Below, in pieces: positions 57,514 through 64,000 of a stretch of DNA of 64,000 bases (positions are counted from its first letter, which is position 1; each line of letters begins with the position of its first letter). Origin of the DNA: Phyto melanocephala. Its lineage: Eukaryota; Arthropoda; Insecta; Diptera; Rhinophoridae. The stretch is from the NCBI GenBank assembly GCA_941918925.1, contig OW799233.1, positions 147,190,223 to 147,254,222 of the forward strand, read 5' to 3'. The translations under genes and the position numbers were made by a program. The notes below the pieces were generated by a model. It had not been told where the DNA came from. It did no database searches and saw only the letters and a list, made by a program, of their open reading frames with translations.

Positions 57514-58788
57514 CTAAAGCGTATTTATAATAGTATATTTGCGTATAAAAATGCATATTCTGTCTTCACTCCTCCATTCAGTTTGTATTATAAGGAAGAA
57601 TTGTATTTTTTTTTCGTTCTTGTTGTTTTCTTGGTTGTTGGGTACTTCCGCTCGATTTACCTTTAAGCCAAGTAATTTAATGTTGCCCTGAATGTGTGCA
57701 TGTTGTTGTTCGAGCAATAGCTATCGTTGTTATAACCATTTTTTATTACTGTTGTATGTTCAAGTTAAAACAAACTTTATTTATAATTTGTGCACCCTAC
57801 ATAAAAGTAGGTAAATAGCGAATATTGTTATTTAAGATCATATTTTGCCATCATTTTAATTAATGGTTTATCTTTAAAAGAAATCTAAAGGCAAATGATA
57901 GTAAACAAAACCTTTTTTTTCTAGGTAAGCCTTAGTGGTAGAGCAAATCCACATTAAAAGCTAAAGGAAACATATATGGAAACTGTAGAGTTGAAAGTAT
58001 CTTTTTCATAGCTTACAAATGTTTGCAATCGAAGAATTTAGTTATAATTAACTTCCATATTACATTCATGCAAGCCGTTGATGTTAAAATTGTGGATTCT
58101 TTTAACGACCCCAAAGGTCAACTATTACTTTATTCTGATATTAACAAAATGCCTTACTAGTTAAAAAGAAGCTTAGAAAACCAAATATAAAAGACATACA
58201 CAAGTAAATAATTTTCTCTGTATTGATAAGAATAAAACAGATAAATATCTGAACCTTCTTAATCAAAAAGTAAATTAAAGATTTGTATGTTAAGATGCGA
58301 TGCAAGCGATAACCTAATATCACAAATCAGATAAATTCTTCTCCAGTTCCATTTATAATTTAATGCAGATCAATTATGTGGGTCTGTTATTATAATAATG
58401 ATATCACGTATTGATATTACAAAATTCTAAAATGCAGAAAGTCAATGATCAACTCTAAATTTTTTATTTATATTGAGTTTTATTTTAGGTGATGTGGATT
58501 CTTAACTAATGCTAAGTAAAAAAAATTTAATGCACAAACCAGACCAACTTAAAAAAGTATTAAACTATTGTAATAGCATAATTATTACCAACCTTTTAAT
58601 AGTAACGCAAGTTGTCAAGTAAATTGTTATATTTAAGAAGAAAAAAAAATATAAATTGAACTGAAATGAAATTTATTGAAAAATTTAACTATATTTGCAA
58701 GTTCTAAACTATTTACCTTTAAACCACCTATTTCGTTTGTATTTAAAATTTATGAACCTAAAACGATATATACCTACTTACCATTTAA
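57514..58788. other. intergenic, nothing recognised
   Basis: AT-rich; no feature seen. Confidence 0.4.
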
Positions 58789-59123
58789 TTCAAAGGGTCC
58801 GCCAAATAACTTTTTCTTTTTGAAAATACTATAAAAAAAAAGTCTAGCTTCGGCTGTGTGGCATGTAGCGCCGTCCTGTTGAAAACAAATGTTGCAATAT
58901 CCTCCTCTTCAATTCTTGTGAAAAAAAATTCGTTCAACATGGCCCGATAACGATTGCCATTGACTAAGGCCACTCCTTGCTTATTTTCGAAAACAAATGG
59001 CCCAATTATGCATCTAGACCAAAATCCGTGACTCGTTTTGGGTGTATCGGCTTTTCAATGTATGCGTGCGGGTTTTCTGTGCCCCAAATGCGACAATTTT
59101 TCTTGCTTACATACCCGCCAAGA

Positions 59124-59348
59124 GTATGTGCCCCTGTGGACTAGTCGGTAAAGGACAAGTCAGTTGTTTGGGGGTTGCGGGTTCGATTCCCGCCGGAGAC
59201 TCTGGAATTGTCTGCTTCTCTTTCTCTTCTATTCTTAATATTTCAATTCTTATTCTATTCTTCTCTCTATTAAGGCGTCACAATGGACCGTAATGGTCTC
59301 CGAGTGAAGGTGTGAGGGTAACTTTGCACCAGCCTTACCTACCTACCT
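59124..59348 (+). mobile_element. tRNA-derived SINE (225 bp) with 11-bp target duplication
   Basis: ACCCGCCAAGA flanks both sides (59113-59123 and 59349-59359), and removing the insert restores the mariner sequence. The 5' part looks like a tRNA: A box TGGACTAGTCGG at 59137-59148, B box GGTTCGATTCC at 59180-59190, and a perfect T arm GCGGG/CCCGC at 59177-59193. These would form an RNA polymerase III promoter. The non-tRNA body follows (TCACAATGGACCGTAATGGT) and the tail is four CTAC-type units instead of poly(A). It must borrow the enzymes of an unknown LINE with a matching 3' end. Confidence 0.9.
59137..59190 (+). promoter_or_regulatory. pol III internal promoter (A and B boxes) of the SINE
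   Basis: A-box-like TGGACTAGTCGG and exact B-box GGTTCGATTCC are about 43 bases apart start to start, within the tRNA range. Whether it is transcribed cannot be told from the sequence. Confidence 0.75.
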
Positions 59349-59424
59349 ACCCGCCAAGATCAAAATGGACTTCATCTGAAAGGATGATTTTTTTGGCTCA
59401 AAAAAAAAATTGAATTTAGCTTGC

Positions 59425-59990
59425 CAACAGTCTAGAAAGGAGATTCTTTATTTTGTGTTGTCTATATACAAGAATCCCATTGTATTTTGTATCTTTATTA
59501 AATTATAAAAGTGATCTTTATCGCAATAATTGTTATCATCTTACTGCACTGAATAAAACTAAAATTTATAAAAAATACAATATTATTTTTTAAATAGTGT
59601 CTTATACGTGTTCTCATTTTAAAATAAAAACAGGAATTTTTTATAACAGTTGCAATTTTTATTGCATTGTAAAGAGACATTTTCCGACTCAGTATGAAAT
59701 AAAACATCCTATGATGCACTCTAATGAAATGCCATTATTCTTTCATAGAAATTTTCCAAAACTTTTTCACAATGTTGTAGCTGTATCCTACCAGCGCTGC
59801 TTTGCATCATGGGTTCGTGGTTAGCAATTGCTTTGGTATATTTGTATATACCCGGGATTTTACAAAACTCCAAAGAAAAAAAATAACTGTGTTAAATCTC
59901 ATGTTCTTGGTAGCCAGTTGTTAATATATTCTTGACATAATTTGTTCTGGAAATAGTTGCTGCAATAAATTAATAAGTCTAATAAGTGGT
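59425..59990. other. intergenic, nothing recognised
   Basis: AT-rich; no feature seen. Confidence 0.4.
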
Positions 59991-59995
59991 TTTCT

Positions 59996-60300
59996 AAGTG
60001 GAGACGTCTTGCTGAAACCACATGTCATCTAATTTGGACCGTTCATCATTGCAATTTGGACCTGTCTTTAAATAATTAAGTAAAAACCTACCTACCAAAT
60101 AAATGCTCGTTGTGGGTGCATTTGTTTCTCATGGATTGCATCAGAATTTTCTGAACCACAAATTCAAAACTTTTTTAGTATTTAAGAAGCCATTCTTCGT
60201 TGGACGAAAATACTTTTTTTTTGAAAACTTTGAATTGCCCGCGCTTTCCATAGTCTCCTGATATTAGCTTCTGCGTAAGCTGAATTTTGTACAGATGAAC
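59996..60300 (-). pseudogene. mariner-like transposase remnant
   Basis: On the minus strand 60000-60045 reads LDDMWFQQD, the second catalytic block; 60110-60210 reads SSNEEWLLKY (first region and the VNKQNFR-type block, decayed), LWFRKF and QSMRNKCTHNEHLFG, matching the WGSENPHAIHEKQ, HPQRVTVWCG segment of such enzymes across shifts. The rest is missing and terminal repeats were not found. Confidence 0.55.
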
Positions 60301-60309
60301 GTTGTATTT

Positions 60310-61196
60310 GATAGTTATAACCTCTTAAATTAAAAATTTAAGTAAACAATTTTGAACATTGTTGTTGATTGCATTATACGGTCCAAATGTTATCTTGTTT
60401 TTTGCAAAACCAGACATTATAACACATTTCAATAAAAGTAATGGAGGGATTGACAACACTATTTTAATCATTCTTTATATAAACGGAACACAATGGACAA
60501 TATCGGTTTCCGACCAAGGTTGTTGGAGGTGTCTCTTGCTTCCATCTGCCTCCTTTCCATCCTAGCTACCATCATGCTTCGTGATATATTACTAAATTCA
60601 GCACCTTCATAAATTTAAAGTTGTCGTAAAAAGTGCATTGGTTTGTATCAGAAAATATTTTAGGAACGCATTAACAAAACTAAAAAGTTTAATCGATGGA
60701 ATTCGAAATACAAATGTTTTAAACAAAAGACTTTGAAACTAATATAAATTTTATCCACTTACCACTTGTGCTTGCAACTAAGTATGAAGCAGAATAAAAC
60801 ATTCGAATCATTTATCGGCGATTGCAAACTAATCGGAAATTAATATTGGATTAATCGTCTTAACTGCTCTCAAGACCTGCACTGAAATTGTTTCTTTTGT
60901 TACCATATAAGTATTATTTATTAAATTTCATTTATTATTAAGTTTCCGTTTCGTTATTTCATAAAAAAAATGTTCACTTCTTGCTTTTACATAGTTAAAA
61001 GTAACCTAGTACATAGTTACCTAACCTAACCTACAAATTATAAATATCAGCCAGGCACCCAGGTAACTAATACCGCAGATAAGGATTAATCAATAATTAC
61101 TTAAAAACTATTAAAAAAAATTTTTGCATTTTAAAAACGTTAATAAATTCATGTAGGGTATTTTCAAGTCTGATCACACTAACCACTTTAGACGTT
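60310..61196. other. intergenic, possible SINE body fragment
   Basis: 60485-60570 (CACAATGGACAATATCGGTT, TCCGACCAAGG, CTTGCTTCCATCTGCCTCC) resembles the non-tRNA body of the SINE at 59124 (CACAATGGACCGTAATGGTC, TCCGAGTGAAGG), but no A/B boxes lie upstream. CCTAACCTAACCTA at 61021-61033 is like the tail of the retrotransposon at 43221, in the other orientation. No gene. Confidence 0.35.
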
Positions 61197-61716
61197 TTTA
61201 TACCCTTCACACAGTGAAAAAGGGTATATATAGGTTTGTCATTCCGTGTGAAATTTCTACAATTTTCATTTCCGACCCCATAAAGTATATATTTTCTGAA
61301 AGCTTATGAATAGGGGAGTCGATTAAGCCCTGTCAGTCTGTCTGTCTGTCCGTCTGACCGTCTGTCCGTGTGTATGTTGAAATCAACTTTTTGAAGCCCC
61401 CCGACATAGGTTGGACCCGGGTAAGGTATTAAAATATCATAAATATTCGGGAGTAGATCGCTATTGAAAATCAGAAACATCGGTACATAAACAACTGAGA
61501 TATGAGCAAAAACCAACGACCACCTCGATTTTTTTTCACAAAAACAACATCACAACAACAACATACATACATACAAACGTGTATACTGGTTAGAGAAAAC
61601 GTGGCATCGAATCCCAGCTGAGCCAAAAAAAAATTTTTTAATTTTTTTTATATTTTTTTTTAATTTTTTTTTTATTTTTTTTTATTTTTATTTAATATAT
61701 TATTTATTATTATTTT

Positions 61717-62481
61717 TATACCCTTCACCTGTGGTGCACAAGGGTATATATAGCTTTGTCATTCCGTTTGTAATTTCTACAATTTTCATTTCCGACCCCA
61801 TAAAGTATATATTTTCTAAAAGCTTATGAATAGAGGAGTCGATTAAGCCCTGACCGTCTGTCCGTCTGCCCGTCTGTCCGTGTGTTGGTTGAAATCAACT
61901 TTTAGAAGCAACTATATGTTCCTCAGATCTGTATATGGTATCAATCTCTTGGAAATATCCAGGAATGAATCGCTATTGAAATTCAGCACAATCGCCCTAT
62001 CACTTTCTGAGATATGAGCAAAAAACCACGACCACCTCGTTTTTTTACACAATTACAACAACAACATACATATATACATACATGCAAAAAACATACCAAA
62101 CAAAAAAAAATTACAAAAAAAAAAAATATTAAAAATAAGAAAAAAATAATAAAAAAATAATAAAAAAAACCACAAAAAAAAATTTAAAAAAAAAATTTTT
62201 AAAAAATTTTAAAAAATTTTTTAAAAATTTTTCTAAAAAAATTTTTTAAAAAAATTTAAAAAAAATATAAAAAAAAATAATAAAATATAAATAATATATT
62301 AAATAAAATAAAATAAAATTTTTTTGGCTCAGCTGGGATTGGATGCCACATTTATTCTAACGTGTACGTATGCATGTATTTTATATGGGATGAATGGTGA
62401 TACAAACAATTGTTATTGCATGACTACACGTTGTGAAGGGTATATAAGATTCGGCACGGCCGAATATAGCATTGTTACTTG
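61717..62481 (+). mobile_element. INE-1/DINE-1-like family A, inner copy, full length
   Basis: Complete: starts TATACCCTTCACCTGTGGTG, AAGGGTATATATAGC; contains CATTCCGTTTGTAATTTCTA, four CCGTCTG-type units, GATATGAGCAAAAAACCACG, a 230-bp A/T tract (62097-62320), GGCTCAGCTGGGATTGGATG and the end GATTCGGCACGGCCGAATAT, AGCATTGTTACTTG. It lies in a T run of the outer copy, as expected for Helentron-type insertion between T and T. Confidence 0.85.
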
Positions 62482-62486
62482 TTTTT

Positions 62487-62690
62487 TTTAATTTTTTTTT
62501 TTTAATATTTTTTTTTTATTTTTTTTGTTTTGTATTTATTATATATATTTTAATTATTTCTTAAATTTTTTTTTTAAATATTTAAAAAAAATTTTTTTTT
62601 TAAAATTTAAAAAAAAATTTTTTTTTTAAATATTTTTTTTAAATTTTTTTTTTTAATATATTTTTTAAATTTTTTTTTTATTTTTTTTTT
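62487..62690. repeat. homopolymer-rich A/T tract
   Basis: Almost only T and A in long runs. Part of the variable tract of the outer family A copy. Confidence 0.8.
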
Positions 62691-62874
62691 AGCATACATA
62701 CGTAAATTTATAATTTTACAATGGGATGTTTTTATATATGTATGTTTTTTATATGTATGTATGTACGTATATCATATGGAATGGTGATACAAACTACTGT
62801 TATTGCATGACTACACGTTGTGAAGGGTATATAAGATTCGGCACGGCCGAAATTAGCGCTCTTACTTGTTTTTT

Positions 62875-64000
62875 TGTAAAGTTAAATTTCGTTGCATTTG
62901 TATACATTTTGCCAAAGAAAAACTATGGCACAACAAGAATGAGAACGACGGCAAAAATGAAAAAAAAAAAATAATAATAAAAAAACAAACAAAATAATAA
63001 CGAAATGTTTTCACTTAGTTTTTCATAATTTCGGATTTATTTGTAATTCAGCGAAATCTTATCAAAATACAAAATTTCTGTTTGCTACTATTTATTATTT
63101 TTTTTATTGCGCTAAAGTTAAGTTGTTTCCTTTTTTCATAGACTTTGTTGTATTTGTTATTTTTTTTAAACATGTATGCTTGTTGTTATTCTTTTGCGAG
63201 TCCTTCTTCCACTTCCAATGTAAACATTAATTTGCCAGCAATGAGCAAAGCGGTTGAGATTTGCAAAATTATGAAATGAGATAGAAAATCCTGCATTCAG
63301 CAATAACTACAAAATTTTAACAAAAGTGAAAAACTACATAAATAAATAAATTTTTTAATGAAGTAATATAAATGGAAAAGTAAATTCAACGGAAAAATGT
63401 TTCATAAATTTAGAACAAATTTATGTATTTAAAATAATTAACTTTTATTTACTTTGTGTAAGTGTGGAGCCTTAATAAGAGCTTCAAATACATTAGGTAT
63501 AAAACAATTTTCTAAATATTTTATGCTTTTTTTAAAAAGCAAAGTTTATTGCCAGTTTCTGTAAAGTATTTCAGATCATCCAGATTAAGTAATAATGGCA
63601 CCCGTGAGCAATGATTTAACAGGAAATTGCCAAAGCTTTAAAAACTAAATAATAAAGCGTATCTGTATCTTTAGATGTCAACACGCAAAGAAAAAATATG
63701 GTTGTGGTAACCATAATCGAAGAGCAACATACTATGATTGAATTGTATGATTATGTTTAAAATAATAATGGTTACCAGTTATCATTATTATGTTTAATTT
63801 AATCATCATTCAATAATCATATATATGACTACAATTGAAATCGACAATCTCTGCTTTTTTACGGCAAATTACTGTCTTTTGCTGTAACATACACATATTG
63901 ATTGTACTTACCAATTTAATTGCAATTTTTTTATCAATATTTTTTTACATTTTCACGTTTATTTGTAAATTTTCTTAAATTTTTAAAAATTTTTGGTCCT
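62875..64000. other. intergenic, nothing recognised
   Basis: AT-rich to the end of the window; no gene or repeat with visible ends. Confidence 0.4.

Larger units (their letters stand above)
58793..59420 (-). pseudogene. mariner remnant, AGGGTCCGCC family, copy 2, split by a SINE
   Basis: Right terminal repeat AAAGGGTCCGCCAAATAAC at 58793 and minus-strand coding blocks ALVNGNRYRAMLNEFFFTRI, EEEDIATFVF and, further in, NKKNCRIWGTENPHAYIEKP-like and the VKKIILSDEVHFDLGG-type first catalytic region (TCAAAATGGACTTCATCTGA at 59362). The second catalytic region reads FNRTALHAT (Asp lost). Interrupted at 59124-59348 by a SINE. Sister of 4646-5164. Confidence 0.8.
61197..62871 (+). mobile_element. 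INE-1/DINE-1-like family A, outer copy of a nested pair
   Basis: The 5' part (61197-61716) holds the TATACCCTTCACACAGTGAA start, all conserved blocks, GGCATCGAATCCCAGCTGAG and the beginning of the A/T tract. The 3' part (about 62482-62871) continues the T-rich tract, then CATACATACGTAAATTTATA, ATTTTACAATGGGATG, and ends GATTCGGCACGGCCGAAATT and CTCTTACTTG. The 3' block matches the same region of the 7484 copy, so both parts belong to one element opened by the copy at 61717. Confidence 0.82.

Noticed and set aside
59124..59200. Functional tRNA gene
   Set aside because: The T arm and boxes fit, but the acceptor ends do not pair well and the sequence is followed by a SINE body with target duplication.

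Overview
This window looks like non-coding, repeat-packed DNA of a higher fly (brachyceran Diptera; a calyptrate such as a blow fly or house fly is plausible, but that is inference). It is very AT-rich. It carries many INE-1/DINE-1-like repeats, Helitrons with the insect-style terminal motifs, many decayed mariner elements, and introns of 58 to 71 bp in the one spliced gene-like locus. I recognise no intact host gene, no rRNA and no ordinary tRNA. Nearly all short open frames are chance or transposon debris.

Layout. 1-12 kb: an INE-1-like element (family A) split by a 759-bp TA-flanked element, three mariner remnants (about 3.3, 4.6 and 11 kb), a second INE-1-like copy at 7.5 kb, and a small inverted-repeat element at 10.1 kb. 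12-23 kb: a PIF/Harbinger-type element with a Myb-like first exon, a four-exon DUF4806-like pseudogene (16.4-17.2 kb), a complete non-autonomous Helitron filled with a higher-order tandem array (17.9-19.1 kb), a snap-back mariner (19.5-20.4 kb) and an apparently perfect 2 x 1060 bp tandem duplication (20.65-22.77 kb). 23-42 kb: mariner debris, two Helitron 5' ends meeting head to head (25.4 kb), several short terminal-inverted-repeat elements and INE-1-like copies.

42-64 kb: a hAT-type element with an 8-bp target duplication, itself carrying a 5'-truncated non-LTR retrotransposon with an open RNase H frame; INE-1-like family B at 45.6 kb interrupted by a mariner derivative; a piggyBac derivative whose open frame joins the acidic N-terminus to the Cys-rich C-terminal domain without the catalytic core (50.3-51.4 kb); a second hAT copy (56.5 kb); a tRNA-derived SINE inserted into a mariner remnant (59.1 kb); and two nested INE-1-like elements (61.2-62.9 kb).

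The genes do not form a pathway. What the window records is an order of insertions, readable because many joins keep their target-site duplications: TA (mariner-like), TTA/TAA (Harbinger-like), TTAA (piggyBac), 8 bp (hAT), 11 bp (non-LTR and SINE) and A|T (Helitron). All calls were made by eye, with no alignment or database search. Degenerate remnant boundaries are uncertain by tens of bases.
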